Shown: one piece after another, positions 17,321 through 27,109 of the stretch
Position numbering within the stretch: the first letter of the stretch is position 1
Layout of the letters: each line of letters starts with the position of its first letter
Origin: Pontibacter litorisediminis
GTDB taxonomy: Bacteria > Bacteroidota > Bacteroidia > Cytophagales > Hymenobacteraceae
Assembly (NCBI RefSeq): GCF_029360645.1
Contig: NZ_JARDUA010000001.1
Location: 62,001-126,000, forward strand
DNA length: 64,000 bases
Direction of reading: 5' to 3'
Position numbers and translations under genes: made by a program
The notes under the pieces: generated by a model
Database searches by the model: none
What the model was told of the DNA's origin: nothing
What the model saw: the letters and a program-made list of their open reading frames with translations, nothing else

Positions 17321-19462
17321 ATGATGTCCTACAACGCGATTAGTAAAACCATTTTTCTTCCGGATGGCCGGGAGATAACAATTGAAACTGGTAAGTTAGC
17401 CAAGCAGGCCGATGGGTCTGTGGTAGTAAAGATGGGTAACACCATGCTGTTGGCTGCCGTTGTTTCAAACAAAGAAGCCCGCGAAGGGGTTGACTTCCTT
17501 CCGCTCTCTGTTGACTATCAGGAGAAATTTGCCTCCTCAGGTAAGATACCTGGAGGCTTCCTGAGAAGAGAAGCGAGACTTTCTGACTATGAAGTATTGG
17601 TTTCTCGCCTGGTAGACCGTGTGCTGCGCCCGCTGTTCCCCGGTGATTATCATGCCGAGACCCAAATGACAATACACCTGATCTCTGCTGACACCGAGAT
17701 CATGCCGGATGCCCTGGCCGCCCTGGCTGCCTCTGCTGCCCTGGCCGTATCCGATATTCCTTTCAACGGCCCAATCTCTGAGGTGCGCGTAGCTCGCATC
17801 GATGGCCAGTTGGTGATCAACCCAAGCGTTTCTGACCTGCAGCGTGCTGACATCGACCTGATGGTGGGTGCCTCAATCGACAGCGTGGTGATGGTGGAAG
17901 GTGAAATGAACGAGGTTTCCGAGGCAGAGATGCTGGAGGCTATTCAGTTCGCCCACGAAGCGATCAAGTCGCATTGCCAGGCCCAGTTGGAGCTGGCCGA
18001 GATGGTTGGCAAGACCGTGAAGCGTGAGTACGTGCACGAAACGCACGACGAGGACCTGCGCAAGAAAGTGTGGGACGCAACCTACGAGAAAGCGTATGCT
18101 GTTGCCAAGCGCGGTAGCGCCAACAAGCAGGAGCGTTCCGAAGGCTTCAAGGCTGTGCGTGATGAGTTCATCGCGTCGCTGGGTGAGGAGCACGGCTATG
18201 ACGAGAACCTGATCAAAGTATATTACCACGATGTGGAGAAAGAGGCCGTGCGCAACATGATCCTGGATGAGCGTGTGCGCCTGGACAGCCGCAAGCTGGA
18301 TGAGATTCGCCCGATCTGGTCGGAGGTGAACTACCTGCCGGCTACACATGGTTCAGCTATCTTCACCCGTGGTGAAACTCAATCGTTAACTACTGTAACC
18401 TTGGGTACCAAGCTGGACGAACAGATGATCGACAGCGCTATGGTATCAGGTACAAACAAATTCCTGCTGCACTACAACTTCCCGGCATTCTCTACCGGTG
18501 AGGTAAGACCAAACAGAGGTCCGGGCCGCCGCGAGATCGGGCATGGTAACCTGGCCCTTCGTGCTCTGAAAAAAGTGCTTCCGCCAGAGTCTGAGAACCC
18601 ATACACGATCCGTATCGTTTCGGACATCCTGGAGTCTAACGGATCTTCTTCTATGGCGACGGTTTGTGCCGGCAGCTTGGCCCTGATGGATGCCGGTGTG
18701 CCTGTAAAGGCCGCAGTTTCCGGTATCGCGATGGGCCTGATCACAGACACCAAGACAGGCAAGTTCGCTGTGCTCTCTGATATTTTGGGTGATGAAGACC
18801 ACTTAGGTGACATGGACTTTAAAGTGGCCGGAACCAAAGACGGTATCACAGCCTGCCAAATGGACATCAAAATCCAGGGACTTTCTTATGAGGTGATGAG
18901 CCAGGCGCTAGAGCAGGCGCAAGCCGGCCGTCTGCACATCCTGAACGAGATGTCTAAGACCCTCTCTGTGGCCAACCCTGATTACAAACCGCACACTCCG
19001 CGTTCATTCAACATGGTGATCGATAAGGAGTTCATCGGTGCCGTGATCGGACCAGGTGGTAAGGTTATCCAGCAGATCCAGAAAGACACGGGTGCAACCA
19101 TCATCATCGAGGAGAAGAACGAGAAAGGCCACGTGAACATCTTCGCTACAGACCAGGATTCCATGAATTCGGCTATCGGCAAGATCCGTGCTATTACGGC
19201 TCAGCCAGAGATTGGCGAAGTTTACATCGGCAAAGTGAAGTCTATCCAGCCTTACGGTGCTTTTGTGGAGTTCATGGCCGGCAAAGACGGCCTGCTGCAT
19301 ATCTCCGAGATCAAGCACGAGCGCCTGGAAAACATGGAAGGTGTGCTGGAGATCGGTGAAGAAGTGAAAGTGAAGCTGATTGACGTAGACAAGAAAACAG
19401 GTAAGTTCAAGCTGTCGCGCAAAGCCATCCTGCCTAAGCCGGGAGCAGACGACAACAAATAA
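17321..19462 (+). CDS. pnp: Polyribonucleotide nucleotidyltransferase (PNPase)
   Basis: Phosphorolytic 3'-5' exoribonuclease and RNA-tailing enzyme, a homotrimer and central part of RNA turnover. The 713-aa protein contains two RNase PH domains (about 10-215 and 315-540), the all-alpha linker, a KH domain ([19 protein letters not shown]) and a C-terminal S1 domain ([19 protein letters not shown]). Catalytic-core elements such as [10 protein letters not shown] and [14 protein letters not shown] are present. The frame is open from a TTG at 17318; adjacent ATGs at 17321 and 17324 are both plausible starts. Downstream of rpsO as in many bacteria. Confidence 0.97.
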   Translation: MMSYNAISKTIFLPDGREITIETGKLAKQADGSVVVKMGNTMLLAAVVSNKEAREGVDFLPLSVDYQEKFASSGKIPGGFLRREARLSDYEVLVSRLVDRVLRPLFPGDYHAETQMTIHLISADTEIMPDALAALAASAALAVSDIPFNGPISEVRVARIDGQLVINPSVSDLQRADIDLMVGASIDSVVMVEGEMNEVSEAEMLEAIQFAHEAIKSHCQAQLELAEMVGKTVKREYVHETHDEDLRKKVWDATYEKAYAVAKRGSANKQERSEGFKAVRDEFIASLGEEHGYDENLIKVYYHDVEKEAVRNMILDERVRLDSRKLDEIRPIWSEVNYLPATHGSAIFTRGETQSLTTVTLGTKLDEQMIDSAMVSGTNKFLLHYNFPAFSTGEVRPNRGPGRREIGHGNLALRALKKVLPPESENPYTIRIVSDILESNGSSSMATVCAGSLALMDAGVPVKAAVSGIAMGLITDTKTGKFAVLSDILGDEDHLGDMDFKVAGTKDGITACQMDIKIQGLSYEVMSQALEQAQAGRLHILNEMSKTLSVANPDYKPHTPRSFNMVIDKEFIGAVIGPGGKVIQQIQKDTGATIIIEEKNEKGHVNIFATDQDSMNSAIGKIRAITAQPEIGEVYIGKVKSIQPYGAFVEFMAGKDGLLHISEIKHERLENMEGVLEIGEEVKVKLIDVDKKTGKFKLSRKAILPKPGADDNK

Positions 19463-19479
19463 CACCTGCCATAGTATTA

Positions 19480-19528
19480 ACTCTTGGTGCCTGGCTGCTT
19501 TGGCTCACAGGGCACCAAGAGTTTTTAT
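19480..19528 (+). terminator. Terminator of pnp
   Basis: A perfect 12-bp stem (19480-19491 with 19511-19522) followed by TTTTATT. Confidence 0.85.
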
Positions 19529-19551
19529 TCTCTATCGCCAAAGACTGCATC

Positions 19552-19582
19552 TTGATTTTATTCTGAAGATGTCAGAACTTTG
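19552..19582 (+). promoter_or_regulatory. Putative rpoD promoter
   Basis: TTG at 19552-19554 and GAACTTTG at 19575-19582 (one mismatch to TAnnTTTG) are separated by 20 nt. The leader to rpoD would be about 65 nt. Confidence 0.4.
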
Positions 19583-19653
19583 CGCGATTTTCTGATGTTA
19601 AGTCACCGAGCCAAAACCATAGTTTTCACAATTTTTGAATAACACATACCCTG

Positions 19654-20517
19654 ATGAGACAACTCAAGATAAGCAAACAGATAACGAACCGCGAGAGCCA
19701 GTCACTGGACAAATACCTTCAGGAGATTGGTAAAGTTGATTTGCTTACTCCGGACGAAGAGGTGTCGCTGGCACAGAGAATTAAAGAGGGAGATCAGTTT
19801 GCGCTTGAGAAGTTAACAAAAGCTAACCTGCGATTTGTGGTATCGGTGGCCAAGCAGTATCAAAACCAGGGCCTTTCTTTGGGCGACCTGATTAACGAGG
19901 GCAACCTTGGTTTGATCAAAGCGGCTAAGCGATTCGACGAGACGAGGGGGTTCAAATTTATCTCCTATGCCGTATGGTGGATCCGCCAGTCTATTTTGCA
20001 GGCGTTGGCAGAGCAGTCTCGTATCGTGCGTCTGCCGCTGAACCGAGTTGGGTCCCTGAATAAAATCTCTAAGTCCTTCTCAGAGCTTGAGCAGAAATTC
20101 GAGCGTGAGCCATCCCCTGAAGAAATTGCCGAAGTGTTGGAATTAACCACTGCCGAGGTGGTGGATACCCTGAAGATATCAGGCAGGCACGTGTCTGTGG
20201 ATGCTCCGTTCGTACAAGGCGAGGAAAACCGTTTACTTGACGTGCTGGAGAACGAAGACGAGGAGTCTCCGGACATGGGCCTGATGAATGACTCGCTTCG
20301 TAAGGAGGTGCAGCGCGCCCTTTCCACGCTTACCAAGCGTGAGGCGGACGTGATCACGTTATACTTTGGACTGAACGGAGAGCACTCGCTGACGCTGGAG
20401 GAGATCGGTGAGAAGTTTAACCTGACCCGTGAGCGCGTGCGCCAGATCAAAGAGAAAGCCATTCGCAGGCTTCGCCATACGTCCAGAAGCAAAGCACTGA
20501 AGCCATACCTAGGCTAA
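19654..20517 (+). CDS. rpoD: Primary RNA polymerase sigma factor (sigma-70 / RpoD)
   Basis: Housekeeping sigma factor directing RNA polymerase to TAnnTTTG-type promoters. At 287 aa it is the compact Bacteroidota form without region 1.1 or the non-conserved insert. Region 1.2 starts at [15 protein letters not shown], region 2 includes [27 protein letters not shown] and the -10 recognition stretch [10 protein letters not shown], region 3 follows, and region 4 ends with the [22 protein letters not shown]. It is a single gene between its own promoter candidate and terminator. The short form explains the unusual promoter consensus seen throughout this window. Confidence 0.96.
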   Translation: MRQLKISKQITNRESQSLDKYLQEIGKVDLLTPDEEVSLAQRIKEGDQFALEKLTKANLRFVVSVAKQYQNQGLSLGDLINEGNLGLIKAAKRFDETRGFKFISYAVWWIRQSILQALAEQSRIVRLPLNRVGSLNKISKSFSELEQKFEREPSPEEIAEVLELTTAEVVDTLKISGRHVSVDAPFVQGEENRLLDVLENEDEESPDMGLMNDSLRKEVQRALSTLTKREADVITLYFGLNGEHSLTLEEIGEKFNLTRERVRQIKEKAIRRLRHTSRSKALKPYLG

Positions 20518-20536
20518 GTACCAAGAAAATGAACAT

Positions 20537-20564
20537 AACCCTGGCCGAAAGCCAGGGTTTTTTG
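20537..20564 (+). terminator. Terminator of rpoD
   Basis: AACCCTGGC (20537-20545) pairs with GCCAGGGTT (20551-20559), 5-nt loop CGAAA, followed by TTTTTG. Confidence 0.9.
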
Positions 20565-20658
20565 TTTGGCATAACCGCCCATTTACCCATCCAAATACAG
20601 GCAAAGGCACAGAAATTTTGTATACTTGCAACCAAATTTAGAAAGACGTATTACAGTA

Positions 20659-21597
20659 ATGGAAATAGAGAAAGTAAAGGTTCTGATCATCGGCTCGGGA
20701 CCTGCGGGCTACACGGCGGCGATCTACGCCTCGCGGGCGGGGCTCTCGCCGGTGCTCTACCAGGGGCTGCAGCCGGGGGGCCAGCTGACAATTACCAACG
20801 ACGTGGAGAACTATCCAGGTTATCCAGAGGGAATTAATGGGCCGCAGATGATGGAGGACTTTCGGAAGCAGGCCGAGCGCTTCGGCACCGATGTGCGCTA
20901 CGGCATTGCAACTGCTGTCGATTTCTCCTCGCAGCCCCACAAGGTGGTTATCGACGATGAGAAGACGATCGAGGCCGAGGCGGTGATCATCTCGACCGGG
21001 GCCTCGGCCAAGTGGCTAGGCCTGGAGTCGGAGGCAAGGCTTAATGGCAGCGGTGTTTCTGCCTGCGCCGTGTGCGACGGCTTCTTCTACCGGGGCCAGG
21101 AGGTGGCCATCGTGGGGGCCGGCGACACGGCCGCCGAGGAGGCCACCTACCTCTCTAACCTGTGCAGCAAGGTCTACATGATCGTGCGGCGCGAGGAGAT
21201 GCGGGCCTCCCAGATCATGCAGGAGCGGGTGAAGAACACAAAGAATATTCACATCCTCTGGAATACCGTTACGGACGAGATTCTGGGTGATGATACGGTT
21301 GAGGGCGTACGCGTTAAAAACACTATAACAGGTGAGCTGCAAGAGATCCCGGTAAAGGGCTTCTTTGTGGCCATCGGCCACCAGCCCAACTCGGGCATCT
21401 TCGGCGAGTACCTGAACCTGGACGAGAACGGCTACATCCGCACCATCCCGGGCACGAGCAAGACCAACGTGGACGGGGTGTTCGCCTGCGGCGACGTGCA
21501 GGACTTCACCTACCGCCAGGCCGTCACCGCCGCCGGCTCCGGCTGCATGGCCGCCCTCGACGCCGAACGATACCTGGCCGCAAAGGGTTTGCACTAA
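20659..21597 (+). CDS. trxB: Thioredoxin reductase (mosaic base composition)
   Basis: FAD-dependent enzyme that transfers electrons from NADPH to thioredoxin. The 312-aa protein shows the FAD-binding GSGPAGYTAAIYAS, the redox-active CAVC in SACAVCDGFFYRG, the NADPH-binding GAGDTAAEEA and the C-terminal GVFACGDV. The frame is open from 20626, but homology starts at ATG 20659 (MEIEKVKVLIIGSG). TATACTTG at 20621-20628 is a possible -7 box. Base composition is uneven: hand counts give 73 percent GC for 21481-21540 and 65 percent for 21421-21480, against 43 percent for 21241-21300. This suggests part of the gene was exchanged with a GC-richer relative. Confidence 0.95.
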   Translation: MEIEKVKVLIIGSGPAGYTAAIYASRAGLSPVLYQGLQPGGQLTITNDVENYPGYPEGINGPQMMEDFRKQAERFGTDVRYGIATAVDFSSQPHKVVIDDEKTIEAEAVIISTGASAKWLGLESEARLNGSGVSACAVCDGFFYRGQEVAIVGAGDTAAEEATYLSNLCSKVYMIVRREEMRASQIMQERVKNTKNIHILWNTVTDEILGDDTVEGVRVKNTITGELQEIPVKGFFVAIGHQPNSGIFGEYLNLDENGYIRTIPGTSKTNVDGVFACGDVQDFTYRQAVTAAGSGCMAALDAERYLAAKGLH

Positions 21598-21668
21598 TCC
21601 TTAATGCATTGACGCAATACAGGCTGGTTTAAAAATATAAAACAGGCTATGTTGCCTTACAATAAAAT

Positions 21669-21723
21669 GGCTGTGCTGCAGTTTAATTTAGCGAATGACG
21701 TGCTGCGGGAAGGCAGCACAGCC
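21669..21723. repeat. 11-bp inverted repeat between trxB and the peptidase gene
   Basis: GGCTGTGCTGC at 21669-21679 is exactly complementary to 21713-21723. No T-run follows on the plus strand, so its action as a trxB terminator is uncertain. Confidence 0.6.
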
Positions 21724-21731
21724 AACTCCTG

Positions 21732-22787
21732 ATGCAAATGTCGAAGAACAAAGCACCCCTACTTTTTGCACTGTTTGTACTTTTACTGTGCTGCAGCACT
21801 GGCAGCGCCCTAGCCCAGGGCAAGGTAAAAGACCTCTTTAAGGTGAAGACACCTAAGATACAGTATGTGCGTCCGGATACTACCATTTTAATCAAGTATG
21901 AGGATTTCCCGGATGAAGACTCTGATGCGGATCAGTCCATTTACTTCAATCCTAAAAAAGAGCTCTCCATTGTAAGCGAGGATACCTCTGAGCTTGACCT
22001 GGGCGAACAGCACATTGTGGAGATGTCGGAGGAGGTGTTGGTAGACTCTACCTGGATTCGGATTGCCGGTTACTATGCGATTTGGGACACCCGTAACATT
22101 AACCCATACCGCATGGACAGCCGCCAACTTAAGGATACGGTAGACATCAAGCTTTACGACCCGTCCAACAACCGCGACTACAAAATGCCCTTGGAAAAAA
22201 CGCCGATTACCAGCAGGTTCGGCCCACGCAGCGGGCGCTGGCACTATGGCACTGACATAGACTTGGACACCGGAGACTCTATTTACGCTGCCTTTGATGG
22301 CGTGGTGCGCATTAACAAGTGGGATGGCGGAGGCTATGGCAACTACATTGTTGTGCGCCACTACAATGGCTTGGAAACGCTCTATGGGCACATGAGCAGA
22401 ACTATTTCTAAAACAGGCGATTTTGTAAAGGCAGGTGAAGTGATAGGTTTAGGCGGAAGCACGGGCCGAAGCTCAGGGCCGCACCTGCATTACGAGGTGC
22501 GCTACCAGGGCAACCCAATGGACCCGGAGAATATCTATGATTTCCCTGATTACCTCCTGAAGGGGGATAGCTACCAGATCACATCGGCGGTGTTTAACTA
22601 CGCCAACCGCGCCAAGAGCGGCAGTAGCAGCAGTGGCAGGCGCGCCGCCTACCATAAAGTTCGCAGTGGCGACACGCTCTCTGGCATTGCCAAGCGCTAT
22701 GGTGTATCGGTTAGCCAGCTTACGCGCCTAAATGGCATTAGTACACGTACAACCTTACGCGTAGGAAGATCCTTGCGCATAAGATAA
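21732..22787 (+). CDS. M23 metallopeptidase with C-terminal LysM domain
   Basis: Exported murein hydrolase or hydrolase activator, 351 aa. A signal peptide occupies about residues 1-29 (hydrophobic core then SALAQ). The M23 (LytM) domain at about 155-270 keeps the zinc and catalytic residues: His171 and Asp175 in HYGTD, His220 in YGHMS, and His251/His253 in GPHLHYE. These suggest it is catalytically active. A LysM peptidoglycan-binding repeat fills the C-terminus (about 306-351, HKVRSGDTLSGIAKRYGVS). It lies 11 nt upstream of bshB1, so the two may be cotranscribed, though no functional link is known. Confidence 0.92.
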   Translation: MQMSKNKAPLLFALFVLLLCCSTGSALAQGKVKDLFKVKTPKIQYVRPDTTILIKYEDFPDEDSDADQSIYFNPKKELSIVSEDTSELDLGEQHIVEMSEEVLVDSTWIRIAGYYAIWDTRNINPYRMDSRQLKDTVDIKLYDPSNNRDYKMPLEKTPITSRFGPRSGRWHYGTDIDLDTGDSIYAAFDGVVRINKWDGGGYGNYIVVRHYNGLETLYGHMSRTISKTGDFVKAGEVIGLGGSTGRSSGPHLHYEVRYQGNPMDPENIYDFPDYLLKGDSYQITSAVFNYANRAKSGSSSSGRRAAYHKVRSGDTLSGIAKRYGVSVSQLTRLNGISTRTTLRVGRSLRIR

Positions 22788-22798
22788 AATCAAACAGC

Positions 22799-23518
22799 AT
22801 GAAAGTTGACATACTCGCCTTTGCCTCACACCCAGATGACATTGAACTCGGCTGCGCCGGTACGCTTATTGCCCATGTGGAGGCTGGACGGAAGGTAGGT
22901 ATAGTAGATCTGACACAGGGGGAGCTCGGCACCAGGGGCACCCCCGAAATGCGCCTGCAGGAAGGCCGTGACGCAGCAAAGGTAATGGGGGTTGCAGTAC
23001 GGGAAAACCTTGGCTTTGCCGATGGGTTCTTCCAGAATGACCGGGAACACCAGTTGAAGATAGTGGAGATGCTGCGAAAGTATAAACCGGATGTGGTGAT
23101 CGCCAATGCCATACATGACCGTCACCCGGATCATGGCAGAGGATCTGCCGTTGTGTCGGAGGCTTGCTTTAAAGCCGGTCTGAAGATGATCAAGACGCAG
23201 GACAGTGAAGGGAGGGAGCAGGAAGCCTGGCGCCCGAAGGCCGTTTACCACTATATACAGGATCGGCTGATCACCCCGGATTTTGTCGTAGACGTGACCC
23301 CTGTCTGGGAAAAGAAAATGGAAGCTATCCGGGCGTTCAAGTCCCAGTTCTACAACCCGGATGACAGCTCCCCGAACACCTACATCTCCTCACCGGAGTT
23401 CCTGGACTTTGTAGAAGCCAGGGCAAAGGAACTGGGCCACGCCATAGGGGTAACCTATGGAGAAGGCTTCACGAAAGAGCGGCAGATAGGTGTGAGGAAT
23501 TTGTTTGACCTGATTTAG
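22799..23518 (+). CDS. bshB1: Bacillithiol biosynthesis deacetylase BshB1
   Basis: PIG-L/LmbE-family zinc deacetylase that removes the acetyl group from GlcNAc-malate in bacillithiol synthesis, the low-molecular-weight thiol of Firmicutes and many Bacteroidota. The 239-aa length matches. The metal site is HPDD (residues 11-14 of AFASHPDDIELGCAGT) with a downstream histidine in RHPDHGRG. TQGELGTRGTPEMRLQEG is a stretch diagnostic of BshB1. Other bsh genes are not in the window. It follows the LysM peptidase closely and is closed by a strong terminator. Confidence 0.93.
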   Translation: MKVDILAFASHPDDIELGCAGTLIAHVEAGRKVGIVDLTQGELGTRGTPEMRLQEGRDAAKVMGVAVRENLGFADGFFQNDREHQLKIVEMLRKYKPDVVIANAIHDRHPDHGRGSAVVSEACFKAGLKMIKTQDSEGREQEAWRPKAVYHYIQDRLITPDFVVDVTPVWEKKMEAIRAFKSQFYNPDDSSPNTYISSPEFLDFVEARAKELGHAIGVTYGEGFTKERQIGVRNLFDLI

Positions 23519-23535
23519 AACTCTGAGCACTATAT

Positions 23536-23576
23536 AAAAAGGAGAGCCGCTGCACTGTGCAGCGGCTCTCCTTTTT
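23536..23576 (+). terminator. Terminator of bshB1
   Basis: A perfect 19-bp stem (23536-23554 with 23558-23576) with a 3-nt loop. The right arm ends in five T. Confidence 0.9.
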
Positions 23577-23649
23577 ATGTAATGTCTCAAACAATAAACC
23601 TGTTTCCCGGTTTGGCTGTAATTAAACAAAACTATAGCCAAACCAAGAC

Positions 23650-24663
23650 ATGAAGAATAAAATCATACTTTTGGCAAGCCGCCCAAAAGGTACGCCTGCC
23701 ATGGATAATTTTAAATTTGAGGAACAGGAGCTGCCGGAGCTTATGGACGGACAGGTGCTGCTGAAGTCACTGTATGTATCGGTGGACCCTTACATGCGCG
23801 GCCGCATGAGCGATGCGGAGTCCTATGTGGCGCCCTATACCGTTGGGGAGCCGATAACGGGTGGTGTTGTGGCTGAGGTGGTGGACAGCCGAAACAACCA
23901 GCTCCCCAAAGGGGCAGTCGTGATAGGCAACCTGCCGTGGCAACAGTATATAGTGCACGATGGCAGAGGCCTCGGGCAGATCGACCCAGACATTGCTCCC
24001 CTTAGCTATCACTTAGGCATTTTAGGCATGCCGGGGCTTACGGCATACTTTGGCCTCCTGCACATCGGCGATCCGAAGCCAGGCGAGACCGTGGTGGTGT
24101 CGGGTGCAGCAGGAGCTGTGGGCACCGTGGTCGGGCAAATTGCCAAGCTGAAAGGCTGCCGGGTGGTGGGCATCGCCGGTTCGGACGACAAAGTGGCTTA
24201 CCTGAAGAACGAGCTTGGATTCGATGAGGCGATCAACTATAAAACCACGGCAAACATAAAAGAAGCGATAGCAAGCGCTTGCCCCGATGGGGTGGATGTA
24301 TACTTCGACAACGTGGGCGGTGAGATTTCAGATGCGGTATACCTGAGGCTGAATAGTTTTTCACGAATTGCCATCTGCGGTCAGATAGCTTATTACAACA
24401 GCTCCACTGTACCGACCGGTATGCGTGTGGAACCTATTCTGCTGAAGAAAAAAGCCTTGATGAAAGGCTTTATCGTTGGGGACTATGCCAAAGAGTTCCC
24501 GGAAGCCGCCAAGGCCCTGGCTGCCTGGGTGCAGGAGGGCAAGCTGCAGTACCAAGAAACCATCACAGAGGGATTCGAAAACATCCCGCAGGCCTTTCTG
24601 GGGCTATTCACTGGCCAGAACACAGGTAAACAATTGGTTAAGGTAGCCGACCGTGAAGTATAA
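23650..24663 (+). CDS. NADP-dependent oxidoreductase, zinc-independent MDR family
   Basis: A 337-aa cytoplasmic medium-chain reductase of the leukotriene-B4 12-hydroxydehydrogenase/CurA type. These enzymes reduce the double bond of alpha,beta-unsaturated ketones and aldehydes using NADPH. The motif YVSVDPYMRGRM near the N-terminus and the nucleotide-binding GAAGAVGTVVGQIAK at about 150-165 are typical. Catalytic zinc ligands are absent, as expected. It is followed by an iron-containing alcohol dehydrogenase (about 100-nt gap), which fits joint detoxification of reactive carbonyls; that pairing is inference. The TetR gene beyond may regulate one or both. Confidence 0.9.
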   Translation: MKNKIILLASRPKGTPAMDNFKFEEQELPELMDGQVLLKSLYVSVDPYMRGRMSDAESYVAPYTVGEPITGGVVAEVVDSRNNQLPKGAVVIGNLPWQQYIVHDGRGLGQIDPDIAPLSYHLGILGMPGLTAYFGLLHIGDPKPGETVVVSGAAGAVGTVVGQIAKLKGCRVVGIAGSDDKVAYLKNELGFDEAINYKTTANIKEAIASACPDGVDVYFDNVGGEISDAVYLRLNSFSRIAICGQIAYYNSSTVPTGMRVEPILLKKKALMKGFIVGDYAKEFPEAAKALAAWVQEGKLQYQETITEGFENIPQAFLGLFTGQNTGKQLVKVADREV

Positions 24664-24760
24664 GCCGTAGTTATGTTTGCGAAAGGACAGTGGCTGCTGC
24701 CTTTCCGCAAAGTATAGGTTACAATTATCGAACAGCTAAAAAAGCTACTTAATAAACATT

Positions 24761-25918
24761 ATGAATAATTTCACTTTTTATAACCCAGTAAAAATATTGT
24801 TCGGCAAAGGGCAGATCAGCTCTATTGCCAAAGAAATACCTGCCGGCGCCCATGTGATGATGACCTATGGCGGTGGCAGCATCAAGAAGAACGGCGTGTA
24901 TGACCAGGTGATGGAGGCGCTAGACGGCTTTGAGGTAACGGAGTTCGGCGGCATCGAGCCAAACCCGCACTACGAGACCCTGATGGAGGCCGTTGCGCTT
25001 GCCAAGGAGAAGAAAATAGATTTCTTTCTGGCTGTGGGCGGCGGCTCGGTGGTAGACGGCACGAAGTTTATTGTGGCTGCTGTAGAGTACGAAGGCGAAG
25101 ACCCTTGGGATATTATGGCGAAGCGCGAGCCGGTTAAAAAGGCAGCCCCCTTCGGCGCAGTGCTTACCTTGCCGGCCACAGGCTCAGAAATGAACTCAGG
25201 CGCGGTGATCAACCGGGTATCCACAAAAGAGAAGCTCTCGTTTGGCAGCCCTTACACATTTCCTAAGTTCTCAGTGCTGGACCCGGAGACAACTTACACG
25301 CTGCCGGTGCGCCAGATCAGCAATGGGGTGGTGGATGCTTTCTCGCATGTGCTGGAGCAGTACCTTACTTACCCGGTAAACGCGCCGCTCCAGGACCGCA
25401 TGGCGGAGGCCATCCTCTTAACCTTAAAAGAGGAGGGACCAAAGGCGGTGCAGAACCCGAAAGACTATGATACCATGGCCAACTTTATGTGGGCGGCCAC
25501 CATGGCTCTGAATGGGGTGATACGCGTGGGCGTCCCGACAGACTGGGCTACACACTACATTGCCCACGAGCTCACGGCACTTCATGGCATTGACCATGCC
25601 CGTACCCTGGCCATTGTGTTCCCGGCCCTGCTGCGTTACAAGAGCGAGAGCAAGAAAGAGAAACTGCTACAGTATGGGGAGCGTGTGTGGGGGGTAGGCA
25701 GCGGCACCGAAGACGAACGTCTGGAGGCTACCTTGCAGGCAACCATTGCTTTCTTCGAGTCGCTAGGTATCAAGACGCGACTGTCTGACTATGAGGTTGG
25801 GGAGGACACGATCCGGACGATCATCCGCAGGTTTGAAGAGCGGGGGGTAAAGGATCTAGGCGAGCGCGCTGATATTCAGATACAGGACGTGAAGGAGATC
25901 CTTAGTTTGAGCCTGTAA
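24761..25918 (+). CDS. Iron-containing alcohol dehydrogenase (YqhD/BdhA-like)
   Basis: A 385-aa group III metal-dependent alcohol dehydrogenase, probably an NADPH-dependent aldehyde reductase. The nucleotide-binding GGGSVVDGTK and the metal-binding histidines and aspartate in VVDAFSHVLEQY and in HELTALHGIDHARTLAI are present. YqhD-type enzymes scavenge short-chain aldehydes from lipid peroxidation, consistent with the neighbouring enone reductase. The gene ends at a long bidirectional terminator shared with the TetR gene. Confidence 0.92.
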   Translation: MNNFTFYNPVKILFGKGQISSIAKEIPAGAHVMMTYGGGSIKKNGVYDQVMEALDGFEVTEFGGIEPNPHYETLMEAVALAKEKKIDFFLAVGGGSVVDGTKFIVAAVEYEGEDPWDIMAKREPVKKAAPFGAVLTLPATGSEMNSGAVINRVSTKEKLSFGSPYTFPKFSVLDPETTYTLPVRQISNGVVDAFSHVLEQYLTYPVNAPLQDRMAEAILLTLKEEGPKAVQNPKDYDTMANFMWAATMALNGVIRVGVPTDWATHYIAHELTALHGIDHARTLAIVFPALLRYKSESKKEKLLQYGERVWGVGSGTEDERLEATLQATIAFFESLGIKTRLSDYEVGEDTIRTIIRRFEERGVKDLGERADIQIQDVKEILSLSL

Positions 25919-25933
25919 TAAACCAATTTCTTC

Positions 25934-25988
25934 TTTTAGACGGGAAAAGCCGCTGCATGTGAATTGCAGCGGCTTTTCCCGTCTAAAA
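25934..25988. terminator. Bidirectional terminator, 24-bp perfect stem
   Basis: 25934-25957 pairs without mismatch with 25965-25988 around a 7-nt loop, between convergent genes. The arms end in TTTT or AAAA so that either strand gives a T-run. Confidence 0.92.
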
Positions 25989-26008
25989 CAGAGGCCGCCA
26001 ATGGGTTG

Positions 26009-26626
26009 TTATACTTGTTCTTCATCCAGCAGAATCCCCTTGAAGATAATCTCTACCAGTCCCTTAAAAACTTCTCCTGGTGTTTGCGGCAGCTCCAGCA
26101 TCAGTTCCTTAGGCACCTGTTCCGTAAAGTCAGGGTTCAGGATTGTTTCCAAGGCGCTGGCATACAAGAGCACGGCCATGGTCCGGTTTACGTTCCTGCG
26201 CACATAGCCTTTATGAAAACCCTCATCCAGCAGCGTGCTGAAACGCAGGAAGGCGGCGTCGGCCTTATGCCTTTGCAGTTGTTGCCAAGCCGAAGGGGCG
26301 TTTTTCTTGATATCCAGAACGAAATCCGGGTTGATGTCGTGCAGTTTGGTGCCAACGTAACTAAAGATGCGGCTAGTTTTCTCCGGGAAAGGCAGGTCGG
26401 GGTTTGCCAGCGTCATCTCCACCTCCTGCTGTATATCCTGTGCATGCTGCCGGATAATGACATTGAGTAACTCTTCTTTACCCGAGAAATACTGGTACAG
26501 CGTTTTTTTGCTCATGCCCAGGCGCTTAGCCAGGTCAGACATCAGCACCCTGCTGTAGCCGCAGGTAAAGAACATCGTTTTTGCCTCTGCCACGATCCTG
26601 TCGCGTGGATTATCAGGAGTACCCAT
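26009..26626 (-). CDS. TetR/AcrR-family transcriptional regulator
   Basis: A 205-aa repressor-type regulator. The N-terminal DNA-binding domain is typical: RDRIVAEAKTMFFTCGYSRVLMSDLAKRLGMSKKTLYQYFSGKEELL, of which the helix-turn-helix is about residues 30-50. The C-terminal ligand domain is helical and not recognised. The frame is open from a TTG at 26644, but the ATG at 26626 (MGTPDNPRDRI) fits better. It is convergent with the oxidoreductase pair and could control it, but the ligand is unknown. Confidence 0.9.
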   Translation of the reverse strand: MGTPDNPRDRIVAEAKTMFFTCGYSRVLMSDLAKRLGMSKKTLYQYFSGKEELLNVIIRQHAQDIQQEVEMTLANPDLPFPEKTSRIFSYVGTKLHDINPDFVLDIKKNAPSAWQQLQRHKADAAFLRFSTLLDEGFHKGYVRRNVNRTMAVLLYASALETILNPDFTEQVPKELMLELPQTPGEVFKGLVEIIFKGILLDEEQV

Positions 26627-27109
26627 AGTTAAGAGATTGATCAATTAATTTGCCTTTTACAGAAAGGCAGCCCTACAAATATATGGATTAACTTAGAACC
26701 TGCAGGAGGATGTGGAGCTATACCTCCGTCTCTGCTAGAAATTAAATTACGCAGCTTGCCAGCCCCTATGACTAAGAGGAGGAAAAATTTGAGCCAGCCA
26801 ATTGCATTAAAGGGGCTATAGCCATGGGCCGTGGCAGTAGTACAGAAGAAAAAACACAGCAATTAACTCCCTGATATATAGTGTTTCCTATATTTAAGAG
26901 AATGTTACGATTTTGTAAATTTTATTTCTGCCATACTTGTATTTTAAATAGCAGTCTTCTATCTTGCAGCAAGCAGTTCCGGTATAGGCAAGCCGGTAAG
27001 TACAATACTAAAGACGACAGTTAGTAAAAGAATTAAAAACAGTGCTGAAATAATACACTAACTATTCAGGTGTATAAGGCGGCATCAAACAAAATCTAAC
27101 TTTTAGCCA
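26627..27109. other. Divergent non-coding region, about 480 bp
   Basis: AT-rich gap between the TetR gene and a small membrane protein gene. It should hold the promoter of each. CATACTTG near 26932-26939 with a TTTTG about 20 nt upstream is a weak box for the rightward gene. A 73-codon minus-strand frame inside shows no protein-like features and is not called. Confidence 0.4.
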
